Shown here in pieces: positions 36,217 through 44,999 of a DNA stretch of 64,000 nucleotides. Under the pieces are notes generated by a model, which saw nothing but the letters and a program-made list of their open reading frames with translations, was not told the origin of the DNA and searched no databases. A program made the translations under genes and the position numbers. The stretch comes from Thioclava pacifica DSM 10166 (lineage in GTDB: Bacteria; Pseudomonadota; Alphaproteobacteria; Rhodobacterales; Rhodobacteraceae), in contig NZ_AUND01000040.1 of assembly GCF_000714535.1 (NCBI RefSeq), positions 62,001 through 126,000 of the forward strand, in the 5' to 3' direction. Positions within the stretch are counted from its first letter, which is position 1; each line of letters begins with the position of its first letter.

Positions 36217-38340
36217 ATGAGCACGCGCGCCTTTGGCTCCACCACATCCCGGATCGTCCTTGCTCTGTGCCTTTCGATGACGGTGCCCTTGGCGTTGGGA
36301 ACGGCGGCGCGGGCGCAGGATGCCGATCGCGCCTGGGGCTATAACAGCTTCGGCGTGCCGGGGTTGATCGACATGCCATCGGCGGGGAGCCGTGAAGATG
36401 CGGAGCTCGGCTTCACTATCTTTCACATGCAGAACCAGACCCGGGTTTCGGCGGCCTTCCAGATCACACCGCGACTCTCAGCAGGATTCCGCTATTCCTC
36501 GGTTGGGAATTACAACGGCGGCGGCACGCTCTATGACCGCAGTTTCTCGATCCAGTATCGTTTCCTCGATGAGGGGCGGTACCGGCCCGCGATGGCGGTG
36601 GGCATCAATGACATGGCGGGTACCGGCGTCTATGCCGGTGAATATGTCGTGGCCTCGAAAGCGCTCACGCAGAGGCTGCGGGCCACTGCGGGGATCGGCT
36701 GGGGGCGGCTGGGCTCCTTCGGCAGCTTCGACAATCCGCTGGGCGTGATCTCGGATCGGTTCGACACGCGGCCGAAGGCCGATGTCGGCACGGGGGGCAC
36801 GTTCCAGCCCTCGCAATGGTTTCGCGGTCCGGCGGCGCTGTTCGGCGGGGTCGAATGGCAGGCGAGCGACCGGCTGAGTCTGCTCGCGGAATATTCCTCG
36901 GATGCCTATACGCGCGAAGATGGGCCGACCTTCGAGCGCAAATCGCCCTTCAACTTCGCCGCGCGCTACAAGATCAACCGGAATGCCTCGGTGAGCGCGG
37001 GCTACATGTATGGCTCGACGCTGAGCCTCCAGCTCAACTATGCGCTCAATCCCAAGCGTAACGCGAATCCAAGCGGGCTCGAGACCGCGCCGCCGCCGGT
37101 GGTGCCGCGCGGGGGCGCGGATGCCGCAAAGAGCTGGGCGGGCGATCCGGCGCTGCTCGAGGCGTCTTTGCGCCCGGCGCTTGCCGCGCAGGGGCTGGCG
37201 CTTGAAGGTATGGCGCTCAGCGGTGACCGGCTCGCGATCCAGATCCGCAATGACCGCTACAATGCCGCGCCTGAGGCGATTGGGCGCGCGGCGCGGGTGC
37301 TGAGCGCGCAGGCCCCTGCAAACGTCGATCGTTTCGCCATCACGCTGTCGAAGAACTCGATGCCGGTGAGCACGACCGACCTCAAGCGTGCCGATCTCGA
37401 GGCCTTTGAATTCCATCCCATCGGGGGTGAGCTGATCCGCGCCAATGCGCAGATCGCCGATGCGGCGGGTCGCCTGCCGCCGGTGGGCGGTGTCTATCCG
37501 CGCTTCTCCTGGAGCATTGGCCCCTATCTCAAACCCGCGCTCTTCGATCCCGACGATCCGCTGCGCGCCGATATCGGTTTCAGCCTTGGGGCCAAGTTCG
37601 AACCGCTGCCGGGGCTGTTGCTCTCGGGGCAGGTGAACCAGAAACTGATCGGCAATCTCGATCAGGCCAACCGGCCCTCGGATTCGGTTCTGCCGCATGT
37701 GCGCTCGGATGCCTGGCTCTATTATAAAACTTCCGGGCCGCAGATCCCTGAGTTGACGGCGGCTTATTTCTTCCGCCCCGGCCGCGATCTCTATGGTCGG
37801 GTCACGGCGGGGTATCTCGAGGCGATGTTCGCAGGCGTTTCGGCCGAGCTTCTCTGGGCGCCGCAGAACAGCCGTCTCGCGCTCGGGGCCGAGATCAACC
37901 GGGTGCGCCAGCGCGGCTATGACCAACGCTTCGATCTGCGCGATTACGAAGTCACCACCGGGCATCTCTCGGCCTATTACCGGCTGAGTGACGATTTCTA
38001 CACGCAACTTGATGTCGGGCGTTATCTCGCGGGCGATACCGGCGCCACGCTGAGTTTCGCACGGGTCTTCGACAATGGCTGGCGCGTGGGGGTCTACGCG
38101 ACGAAAACCAATGTGTCTTCGGCTGATTTCGGTGAAGGCTCCTTCGATAAGGGCTTCCAGCTGACGATCCCGCTGGGCTGGGTGACCGGGCAGGCGACGC
38201 GGACGAAATATTCGACCGTGATCCAGCCGATCCTGCGCGATGGAGGAGCGCGGCTGCATGTCTCGGACCGCCTCTACGGTTTGGTGCGTGACGATCAGGC
38301 GGCCACGCTTGACGGCAATTGGGAAAGGTTCTGGCGATGA
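36217..38340 (+). CDS. YjbH-family outer-membrane protein (exopolysaccharide biosynthesis/export)
   Basis: A 707-residue protein with a signal peptide ending AARA-QDADRAWGYN, then two beta-rich halves. The first (about 40-280) shows WGYNSFGVPGLIDMPSAG and repeated short amphipathic strands such as FGGVEWQASDRLSLLAEYSSDAY. The second (about 430-690) repeats this pattern, as in YjbH/DUF940 proteins, which are predicted outer-membrane barrels linked to capsule-like polysaccharide. The ATG at 36217 was chosen; the frame also opens at TTG 36214. The YjbF-type lipoprotein gene overlaps its stop by ATGA. Linkage to Wza/Wzc about 3 kb downstream fits a surface polysaccharide role. Confidence 0.82.
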   Translation: MSTRAFGSTTSRIVLALCLSMTVPLALGTAARAQDADRAWGYNSFGVPGLIDMPSAGSREDAELGFTIFHMQNQTRVSAAFQITPRLSAGFRYSSVGNYNGGGTLYDRSFSIQYRFLDEGRYRPAMAVGINDMAGTGVYAGEYVVASKALTQRLRATAGIGWGRLGSFGSFDNPLGVISDRFDTRPKADVGTGGTFQPSQWFRGPAALFGGVEWQASDRLSLLAEYSSDAYTREDGPTFERKSPFNFAARYKINRNASVSAGYMYGSTLSLQLNYALNPKRNANPSGLETAPPPVVPRGGADAAKSWAGDPALLEASLRPALAAQGLALEGMALSGDRLAIQIRNDRYNAAPEAIGRAARVLSAQAPANVDRFAITLSKNSMPVSTTDLKRADLEAFEFHPIGGELIRANAQIADAAGRLPPVGGVYPRFSWSIGPYLKPALFDPDDPLRADIGFSLGAKFEPLPGLLLSGQVNQKLIGNLDQANRPSDSVLPHVRSDAWLYYKTSGPQIPELTAAYFFRPGRDLYGRVTAGYLEAMFAGVSAELLWAPQNSRLALGAEINRVRQRGYDQRFDLRDYEVTTGHLSAYYRLSDDFYTQLDVGRYLAGDTGATLSFARVFDNGWRVGVYATKTNVSSADFGEGSFDKGFQLTIPLGWVTGQATRTKYSTVIQPILRDGGARLHVSDRLYGLVRDDQAATLDGNWERFWR

Positions 38341-38951
38341 GGTGGTGGCTCGCGGCGTCCATTCTGGCGCTGGCCGGTTGCGGCAAGATCCCGATGACGC
38401 TCTCGGGCGGCTCTGCCGCTGCGCCGCAGGGGCAGGGGGTGCAGGTCGTCGTCGCGCAAGGCGGCGAAACGGGCACCGGGCTCGAAGTGGTGATCCCTTC
38501 GCGCAATGCGAGCGCCGTGTTGCGCCCGATCGGGCAGAACGGCACGATCGGCACCTGGGCCTCCGATGACAATATCTCGGTGAGCGTCGACCGCGGCGTG
38601 GTGGTCGCTACGCGCGGTTTGGGAGACGACCTGATGGGGGCCGATGCAGAGCCGACGCTCGCTGCCCTGCGCGGTGAGACCGCAGGGCCCTATCGGCGCA
38701 CCTACCGGCTGCTCGATCCGGAAGATCATGCGCGCTACGTGCTGATGGGCTGCGAGATGGAGACCGAGGGAGCCGAAGTGCTGGCCGGGCGCCGGTTGAT
38801 CCGCAACGAGGAGAGCTGCGCGACCGCCGGGTTGCGCGCGCAGAACCTCTATTGGACGGACGGGGCGGGCCAGATCGTGGCTGCGCGGCAATGGACTTCG
38901 CCCAAGGTCGGGGCAATTGCTACCGCAATGAGCACAACCGGCAAAAACTGA
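38337..38951 (+). CDS. YjbF/GfcB-family lipoprotein
   Basis: A 204-residue lipoprotein, lipobox LAGC with Cys15, containing the beta-rich GfcB/YjbF fold. Visible blocks include GLEVVIPSRNASAVLRPIGQNG, SVDRGVVVATRGLGDDLMGADAE and RRTYRLLDPEDHARYVLMGCEME. In E. coli the homologues are encoded with YjbH or GfcD and are needed for group 4 capsule or related polysaccharide. It is coupled to the upstream YjbH gene by an ATGA overlap. Confidence 0.82.
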   Translation: MRWWLAASILALAGCGKIPMTLSGGSAAAPQGQGVQVVVAQGGETGTGLEVVIPSRNASAVLRPIGQNGTIGTWASDDNISVSVDRGVVVATRGLGDDLMGADAEPTLAALRGETAGPYRRTYRLLDPEDHARYVLMGCEMETEGAEVLAGRRLIRNEESCATAGLRAQNLYWTDGAGQIVAARQWTSPKVGAIATAMSTTGKN

Positions 38952-39040
38952 CAGCCTTCGGTAAAATTCCGCTGGGGCGTGCAATTCGAATGATATAGGG
39001 TTAACGCGTGTTAACCGATCATCCGGACCCGGAGGCTTTC

Positions 39041-39367
39041 ATGACCAAAATGTTTACGGCTTCGCTGGCTATCGCCGCGACCCTCGCTACCGCTCTGCCG
39101 GGCCTTGCCCAAGGCGTGCAGGCTCCGCCGAACCTGAGCCAGGAAGCGCTTGTCGCCTGGGCCCAGCAGGCCGATATCTGCAATGGCACCCGCGTGCTGG
39201 ACGCCGAATATACCCCCGAAGGCATGGCGCAAGTGACCTGTGCGAAGGGCATGGGCGGCAATCTTGGCGGCGGTACGCCGGTCGCGATGGTGCTCGTCGG
39301 TGTGGGGCTTGCTGCGGCAGCCATGGGCGGTGGCGGTGGTACGAACTCCACCAACGGCACCAACTGA
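39041..39367 (+). CDS. Small secreted YjbE-like protein
   Basis: A 108-residue protein with a signal peptide (cleavage near PGLAQG), a central region with two cysteines (ADICNGTRVL and QVTCAKGM), and a C-terminal hydrophobic segment VGVGLAAAAMGGGGG ending in TNSTNGTN. That final pattern resembles the end of E. coli YjbE, the first product of yjbEFGH. The assignment is tentative because the family is short and low in complexity. GGAGG lies 5 nt before the ATG and a strong terminator follows. It is 89 nt after the YjbF-type gene and probably in the same transcription unit. Confidence 0.6.
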   Translation: MTKMFTASLAIAATLATALPGLAQGVQAPPNLSQEALVAWAQQADICNGTRVLDAEYTPEGMAQVTCAKGMGGNLGGGTPVAMVLVGVGLAAAAMGGGGGTNSTNGTN

Positions 39368-39403
39368 TCGCCCGCGCCACCCGCTGCGCTCGAAACAGAT
39401 CGA

Positions 39404-39437
39404 AAAGCCCCGTCGGCAGTCCGGCGGGGCTTTGTTT
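39404..39437 (+). terminator. Rho-independent terminator of the yjb-like operon
   Basis: AAAGCCCCG at 39404-39412 pairs with CGGGGCTTT at 39425-39433, extended by CGG/CCG, and is followed by GTTTT. It ends the unit beginning at 36217. Confidence 0.88.
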
Positions 39438-39546
39438 TATGCCCGATTTTGGCCCATGACCCTGTCAAATGGACAGTAGCGCCTGCCACATTCTTGCCGC
39501 ATTCTCTTTACAAAATTGTGATGTTGTTCAGGAGAAGAGGGGCGAG

Positions 39547-39651
39547 ATGCTCTCAGCTCTCATCATATTTCCTCTCTCGGCACTGCTCTGGCTCATGCTG
39601 AGCGAGCATTTTGCGCCGATGGAAGACCAGCCTCCCTATCGGGAAGGCTGA
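39547..39651 (+). CDS. Possible 34-residue single-span membrane protein
   Basis: A short frame with a good upstream ribosome site (AGGAGAAGAGGGG) and one hydrophobic segment, MLSALIIFPLSALLWLMLSE, followed by a polar tail ending PPYREG. It lies between a terminator and the convergent WecA-type gene. Size and membrane logic are plausible for a small protein, but I see no homologue and the frame could be chance. Confidence 0.35.
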   Translation: MLSALIIFPLSALLWLMLSEHFAPMEDQPPYREG

Positions 39652-39660
39652 CTGCGCGCC

Positions 39661-40761
39661 TCAAGCGCGTTGGCGGCGGAGTTGCGCGTTGATCGCCCGG
39701 CGGATGCGGCTGAGCAACGCCACGCGGCGATAGATTAGCAGGTACATCACGAAGACGACCCCGACGCCGGCCCCCAGAATCAAAGGCTTGTCCGGCCAGA
39801 TGACGGTGATCGAGCTGGCGACGAGCGTCAGCGACCATAGCAGCACCGAGGTGATCGGATTGCGCATCTTCGGGCGCTTGAGCGTCTCGGCGATGCGCTT
39901 GGCGCGGCTGCGATAGACGAGGCTGTGCAGGTGCAGGCGGTCGGCCTCGCCCGGATGGGTGCCTTCACGCTTCATCCGGCGCCGGATCGACACCAGCGTT
40001 TCGATCCAGGGATAGGCGAGGGCGAGAACGGCGATCAGCGGCGAATATTCCGGATTGCGCGCAGGCAGGACAATGCCGATCACCGCGAGTACGAAGCCTG
40101 TCGAATAGGCGCCCGCATCACCGTAGAACAGCCGCCCCGAGGGGAAGTTCAACACGAAGAACCCGGCGATTGCGCCGATCATCAGAAGGCAGATCGCGAA
40201 GACCGGAGCATCGCCCGCCTTTGCCGCCAGCACCGCGAAGGCCGAAAAGACGATGATGGCAGTACCCGAGGCAAGCCCGTTCACCCCGTCGATGATATTG
40301 AGCGAATTGGCGATGCCGCCGATGGCGATGGCGCTCAGCGCGATGCCAAACGCGGGATAGCGCAGCAGGTAATCGAGGCCGGGGATGTCGGCACGCTCGA
40401 TATGATAGCCCGAGACGAGGCAGAAGATCAGACCGGCGCAGACCGTCGCGATCAGTCGCCACTTGGCCGAGACCTTCTTCGTGATGTCCTCGATCGCCCC
40501 CGAACCGAAAGCCGGAATCGCGCATAGGCAGATCGTCCACCAGAGCGCTTGAGTGGCGGGGTCGAGTGTCCAACCCGCCGCCACGGCCCCCGCGAGAAGC
40601 GCAAACCCACCGATTCTGGGTACCGGGGCGGCGTGGATTTTCTGCACGCCGGCGGCACCGTCATGGGTTAGCCGACCATGGAATTTTTGAGTCGTCACGA
40701 TGAGCAAGGCGAAGAGAAAGGAAGCAACGAAAGCAACGCCGATATATGTCAGGCCGACCAT
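39661..40761 (-). CDS. WecA/MraY-family undecaprenyl-phosphate sugar-1-phosphate transferase
   Basis: A 366-residue integral membrane enzyme with about ten helices that loads the first sugar phosphate onto undecaprenyl phosphate to start polysaccharide repeat synthesis. Family motifs are present: KIHAAPVPRIGG near residue 40, AIEDITKK near 90, the Mg/catalytic NSLNIIDGVNGLASG near 155, FYGDAGAYSTGF near 215 and the His loop LHLHSL. The ATG at 40761 has AAGG upstream; the frame is also open to 40794. It is divergent from Wza across a 396-nt gap. The sugar (GlcNAc, FucNAc or another) is unknown. Confidence 0.88.
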   Translation of the reverse strand: MVGLTYIGVAFVASFLFALLIVTTQKFHGRLTHDGAAGVQKIHAAPVPRIGGFALLAGAVAAGWTLDPATQALWWTICLCAIPAFGSGAIEDITKKVSAKWRLIATVCAGLIFCLVSGYHIERADIPGLDYLLRYPAFGIALSAIAIGGIANSLNIIDGVNGLASGTAIIVFSAFAVLAAKAGDAPVFAICLLMIGAIAGFFVLNFPSGRLFYGDAGAYSTGFVLAVIGIVLPARNPEYSPLIAVLALAYPWIETLVSIRRRMKREGTHPGEADRLHLHSLVYRSRAKRIAETLKRPKMRNPITSVLLWSLTLVASSITVIWPDKPLILGAGVGVVFVMYLLIYRRVALLSRIRRAINAQLRRQRA

Positions 40762-41157
40762 GGTAACGCCTTGTGCCAAAACTCTTGAAACCAATGAAAC
40801 GAAAGTTCACCCACGGGGGTGAGAAGATACTTGTACGCTAACTGAGGGTGTCCCCCGTGGAGGTTATTAACCAGAGTTAATTTCGGCCGTCAAAGGATTG
40901 TGAACGAGGCTGTGCCGAAAATTGATGCCCGATTTTGCGCCGTGCCCGAAAAACATGCACAACTCTGGATTGATGCGATTGTCGCCCGACCGGTAAGCCA
41001 ATATGCAACGGAAAGCAGGCCGGATCGATTCGTGAGCTATGCGCAGTTGGCATAAGCGCAACGCTCCGCTATCCAGTCAGGGACTGGCTCCCGATATTTC
41101 CGGGGGCATGACAGGTGATGATTGCGCCATTGCGGCGGAAGGCTCAGGAGGGCGTTC
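40762..41157. other. Intergenic regulatory region between the WecA-type gene and wza
   Basis: No coding frame is convincing. The region should carry divergent promoters. It holds the inverted repeat at 40811-40860 and a small TTAA-N6-TTAA element at about 40866-40880. Immediately before wza there is a strong AGGAGGG ribosome site. Confidence 0.6.
40811..40860. repeat. Long-spaced inverted repeat upstream of the WecA-type gene
   Basis: CCACGGGGG (40811-40819) and CCCCCGTGG (40852-40860) are perfect 9-bp arms 32 bp apart. The left arm also takes part in a smaller stem, TCACCC at 40807-40812 with GGGTGA at 40817-40822, so two mutually exclusive structures are possible. It lies 50-100 nt upstream of the transferase start, in its probable leader. 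Confidence 0.5.
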
Positions 41158-42243
41158 ATGGGGGCGATGACGAAGGGTATTGGAGCGTGTCTTGCGTTGT
41201 TGCTTCTGGTCTCCTGCGATAATTCGACGACGAATTTTCCACTTTCCTCGCGCCCCGTCACCACGACCGAGGATCCCGTCGCGGGCAATATCGCCGTGGT
41301 GCGGCTGAGCGCGGCCAATGTCTCGACTTTTGGCGCGCCGGCGGATCTGAGCGGTGGGCGCACGACGCTGCCCTCGAACGGCTACTGGAATTACCGCGTC
41401 GGCACTGGCGATCTGCTCGATATCGTGGTCTGGGATCACCCCGAGCTGACGATGCCGGCAGGCTCGAATCGCACGCCCGCGGAATCGGGTCTGCGCGTGC
41501 AATCGGACGGCACCTTCTTCTATCCTTATGTTGGTCAGGTGCGCGCCCGAGGCCGCACGCCTGACGAGATCCGTGCCGATCTGGCCGAAAAGCTCAAGGA
41601 ATTCATCCCCTCGCCGCAGGTCTCGGTGCGGGTGGTGGGCTACAATTCGCAAAACGTCTCGGTCACCGGCGAGGTGGGTCAGCCCGCCCGGATCCCGCTG
41701 ACCTCCTCGGCGCTGACGCTGCTTGATGCGGTCAACGAGGCGGGCGGTCTGACCGAGAAAGCCGATGCGCGCCGTGTGATCGTGCGCCGCGGCGGGCGCA
41801 GCTACAGCGTCGACATGCAGGCCTTCCTCAATCAGGGGATCTCTTCGAACAACCCGGTTCTTCATAATGGCGATGTGATCGCGGTGCCGCGCGCGAAAGC
41901 GGCCGAAGCCTATCTGCTGGGCCAACTCGTCAAGCCCGGCCCGATCGACCTGACCAAGGATGACGTGACCCTGACCGAGGCAGTGACCTCGGTGGGCGGG
42001 CTGAAGACCGAGGCCGCCGATGCGCGCGGGATCTTCGTCTTCCGCGATACGCCCGCGGGTGTGACGGTCTATCAGCTCGATACGTCGAGCGCGGCCGCCT
42101 ACGTGGTCGGCACGCGCTTCTACCTGCACCCGCAGGATGTGGTCTATGTCACCACCGCACCGGTGGCGAAGTGGAACCGCATCATTTCGAACCTGCTGCC
42201 GACGCTGAACACGGCCCGCGCGGCGGACGCGCTGGCGAACTGA
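41158..42243 (+). CDS. Polysaccharide export outer-membrane lipoprotein (Wza family)
   Basis: A 361-residue lipoprotein with lipobox LVSC at Cys20. The Poly_export domain spans about 75-170 (YRVGTGDLLDIVVWDHPEL, then SDGTFFYPYVGQVRARGRTPDEIRADLAEKL), followed by SLBB repeats (VSVTGEVGQPARIPLTSSALTLLDAVNEAGG and AYLLGQLVKPGPIDLTKDDVTLTEAVTSVGG) and a C-terminal helix. It forms the outer-membrane channel for exopolysaccharide. The ATG at 41158 follows AGGAGGG; readings from 41122 have no comparable signal. Its stop overlaps the phosphatase start. Confidence 0.92.
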   Translation: MGAMTKGIGACLALLLLVSCDNSTTNFPLSSRPVTTTEDPVAGNIAVVRLSAANVSTFGAPADLSGGRTTLPSNGYWNYRVGTGDLLDIVVWDHPELTMPAGSNRTPAESGLRVQSDGTFFYPYVGQVRARGRTPDEIRADLAEKLKEFIPSPQVSVRVVGYNSQNVSVTGEVGQPARIPLTSSALTLLDAVNEAGGLTEKADARRVIVRRGGRSYSVDMQAFLNQGISSNNPVLHNGDVIAVPRAKAAEAYLLGQLVKPGPIDLTKDDVTLTEAVTSVGGLKTEAADARGIFVFRDTPAGVTVYQLDTSSAAAYVVGTRFYLHPQDVVYVTTAPVAKWNRIISNLLPTLNTARAADALAN

Positions 42244-42698
42244 TGGCGCAAGTCGGCTCGATCCTCGTTGTGTGTGTCGGCAATATCTGCCGCTCGCCGG
42301 TGGGGGAGCGGCTGCTAGCCAGCGCGCTGCCGGACGTGTCGGTCAGCTCCGCCGGGATCGGTGCTGTGGTCGGCGCGCCTGCCGACAAGGTGATGCGCGA
42401 AGTGGCCGAGGCTGAAGGGGTAAGCCTAGAGGGCCATGTCGCGCGCCAGTTCACCGCCGAGATCGGAGCCGCGCATGAGCTGATCCTCGTGATGGAAGCA
42501 GGTCACCGCTCCGAGATTGCGCGGATCGCGCCGCATCTGTCGGGGCGCACGATGCTGTTCGATCAATGGCTGGGTGGGCAGGGCATTCCTGACCCCTATC
42601 GCAAGCCGATCGAGGCCCATCGCGCGGCTTTCGCGCAGATCCGGGCCGCGGCCGAGGGCTGGGTGAGCCGACTCGGGCGCAAGAGAGGGCAGGGATGA
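42243..42698 (+). CDS. Low-molecular-weight protein tyrosine phosphatase (Wzb family)
   Basis: A 151-residue phosphatase with the catalytic loop CVGNICRSP at about 11-19 (C-x5-R) and the acid-containing DQWLGGQGIPDPY near residues 101-113. In this setting it dephosphorylates the tyrosine kinase encoded downstream, which lets polysaccharide assembly cycle. The ATG at 42243 overlaps the Wza stop; the longer frame from 42171 is inside wza and not used. Confidence 0.92.
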   Translation: MAQVGSILVVCVGNICRSPVGERLLASALPDVSVSSAGIGAVVGAPADKVMREVAEAEGVSLEGHVARQFTAEIGAAHELILVMEAGHRSEIARIAPHLSGRTMLFDQWLGGQGIPDPYRKPIEAHRAAFAQIRAAAEGWVSRLGRKRGQG

Positions 42699-42773
42699 CG
42701 ACAGGAGACGCGCGGGGGTGTGGTTCGCGGGTCCGGTCACTCTATAGTTGGTTTTAGAGATTGAGTTGAGATA

Positions 42774-44984
42774 ATGAAGCAGACCCCCGGCATTTCGCAG
42801 GCCCCGATGCAGACACAGGACAGCGAAGACGACGAGATCGACCTGATGGCCCTCGCTGGTGCGCTGGTCTCGGGATGGAAATGGATCCTTGCGGCACTGA
42901 TCGTCGCGCTCGCGATTGGTGTCTTTGCCGCCTTGCGCGGCGCGCCGACCTATCAGGCGTCGGGCTTGCTGCAGCTAGAGCAATCTCAAAATACGCTCGC
43001 GCTTCCCCAGAGCATGCAGGATCTCTTCGGGACAAACGGCGGTAAGTCGGAATCCGAGACCCAGATGGCGATCATGCAATCGCGCATGGTATTGGCGCAG
43101 GCGGTGAAGAAGCTCGATCTCGAAACCTTCGCCTATCCCAAGCGCCTGCCGGTGCTCGGGCTCTTCCCGATGCATCTCGGCCTGCCGAATTTCGGTCTGT
43201 TGCCGAGCTATCAATGGGGACCGGAGAGCATCTCGGTCGGACGGCTTAAAGTGCCGGATGCTTGGATCGGCAAGCGAATGCCGCTGACCGTGACCGGACC
43301 GTCGAGCTTCAGCATCGAATTGCCCGACGGGACCGAGCTGAGCGGCGAAGTGGGCAAAGAGATTACCAATGCAGATGGCAGCTTCGCACTTGCGGTCACT
43401 GCGCTCGACGCGCCGGCGAAACGGCAGTTCATCGTGGGGCGCCGCTCGCTCGAAGCCGCCATCGGGATCGTCTCGTCACGCTTTTCCGTGACGGAGTCTC
43501 CGCGCGGGAGTTCGATTCTGCGCACCAGCTACCAAGATACCGATCGCGAACGGGCCGCAGCCATTCTCGACGCGATCGCCAATGCCTTCCTGGAACAGAA
43601 TGTCGAGCGCAACGCGGCCTCTGCCGAGAACAGCCTCGATTTCATTCAGGGCCAGCTGCCGCAGGCCCGCAAGAACGTGGCCGATGCCGAACAGGCGCTG
43701 AACGAATACCGCCAGAAGCAGCAATCGGTCGATGTGAATTACGAGACACAGGCGCTGCTCGAACGGGTGACGAAAATCGAAGGGGAGCTGTCCGCGCTCG
43801 ATCTCAAGGAAGCGGAGCTTAAGAACCAGTATACGGTGAACCACCCGGCCTATCAGGCGCTTTTGCAAAACCGCAAGGAGTTGCAGGCTCAGCTCGAGCA
43901 GGCCAAGCAGGCGACGCAAAGCCTGCCCGAGACGCAGAAGGACATCTTCAACCTTCAGCGCAATCTCGAAGTGGCCCAGCAGGTCTACACGCAGCTTCTA
44001 AACCGCAGCCAGGAGTTGCAGGTGGTGCGGGCCTCGACCGTTGGGTCGGTGCGCATCATCGACACCGCCTATACCAACCCGATCCCCGTCGCGCCGCGCA
44101 AGAGCCGGATCGTCGCGCTCGCGGGGCTTCTGGGGCTGATCGTGGGGGCGGCGATCGTGCTCTTGCGCCGTGCGCTGCGCCGCGGGATCAAGGGCGCCGA
44201 GGAGATCGAAGCGCTCGGCCTGCCGGTCTTTGCGACCGTGCCCTTCGCGGCAGAGGCGGCGGATCTGCGCAACCGCAAGGGCGACCTGCCGATCTTCGCG
44301 CTCGAATACCCCAAAGACGTCGCGACCGAGGCGCTTCGGTCCTTGCGGACGTCGCTGCATTTTGGCCTGCTCGATGCTCGGACCAACTCGATTCAGCTCA
44401 CGTCCGCCGCGCCTGGCGTCGGCAAGAGTTTCACCGCGATCAACCTCGCGGTCGTCGCGGCGCAGGCGGGGCAGAAGGTCTGCGTGATCGATGCCGACAT
44501 GCGCCGCGGTTACCTGCGCCGCTTCGTGCATCTGCCCAAAGACGCACCGGGTCTGTCGGACTATCTAGGCCATGAGAAGCCGCTCGACGAGGTGATCGTG
44601 CCCGGTCCGGTCGACGGAATGTCGGTCATCGTTTCGGGCCGCTATCCGCCGAACCCCTCCGAGCTGCTGATGCGCGCGGAATTCGCGACCATGCTGGCCG
44701 AGCTCGACAACCGCTACGATCTGATCATCGTCGACGCTCCGCCCGCGCTGGCGGTCACGGACCCGGTGGTCATCGGCCGCGCGGTCGGCGCCACGATCGC
44801 GATCACGCGTCATCTCGAAACGATGCAGGGCGCGCTGCGTGCCGTTCAGGCGAGCTTCGAGGCGGCGGGCTGTTCGATCACCGGCGCTGTGCTCAACGGC
44901 TTCAAAGCCAGCGAGTCCGAGCGTTATAGCGGGCATTATCAGTACCATTACAACTATCGCTACAGCTACAAATCCGACGACTGA
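42774..44984 (+). CDS. Polysaccharide co-polymerase and tyrosine autokinase (Wzc family)
   Basis: A 736-residue inner-membrane protein. A first helix is near residues 37-58 (WKWILAALIVALAIGVFAAL), the Wzz-like periplasmic part with long coiled coils spans about 60-440 (ARKNVADAEQALNEYRQKQ), and a second helix is near 445-465. The BY-kinase domain has Walker A APGVGKS near 545, Walker A' VCVIDADMRRG near 570 and Walker B DLIIVDAPPA near 652. The C-terminus holds seven tyrosines at nearly every second position (SGHYQYHYNYRYSYKSDD), the expected autophosphorylation cluster. It controls chain length and export with Wza and Wzb. Confidence 0.94.
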   Translation: MKQTPGISQAPMQTQDSEDDEIDLMALAGALVSGWKWILAALIVALAIGVFAALRGAPTYQASGLLQLEQSQNTLALPQSMQDLFGTNGGKSESETQMAIMQSRMVLAQAVKKLDLETFAYPKRLPVLGLFPMHLGLPNFGLLPSYQWGPESISVGRLKVPDAWIGKRMPLTVTGPSSFSIELPDGTELSGEVGKEITNADGSFALAVTALDAPAKRQFIVGRRSLEAAIGIVSSRFSVTESPRGSSILRTSYQDTDRERAAAILDAIANAFLEQNVERNAASAENSLDFIQGQLPQARKNVADAEQALNEYRQKQQSVDVNYETQALLERVTKIEGELSALDLKEAELKNQYTVNHPAYQALLQNRKELQAQLEQAKQATQSLPETQKDIFNLQRNLEVAQQVYTQLLNRSQELQVVRASTVGSVRIIDTAYTNPIPVAPRKSRIVALAGLLGLIVGAAIVLLRRALRRGIKGAEEIEALGLPVFATVPFAAEAADLRNRKGDLPIFALEYPKDVATEALRSLRTSLHFGLLDARTNSIQLTSAAPGVGKSFTAINLAVVAAQAGQKVCVIDADMRRGYLRRFVHLPKDAPGLSDYLGHEKPLDEVIVPGPVDGMSVIVSGRYPPNPSELLMRAEFATMLAELDNRYDLIIVDAPPALAVTDPVVIGRAVGATIAITRHLETMQGALRAVQASFEAAGCSITGAVLNGFKASESERYSGHYQYHYNYRYSYKSDD

Positions 44985-44999
44985 GCGCGGGTCACTGCG

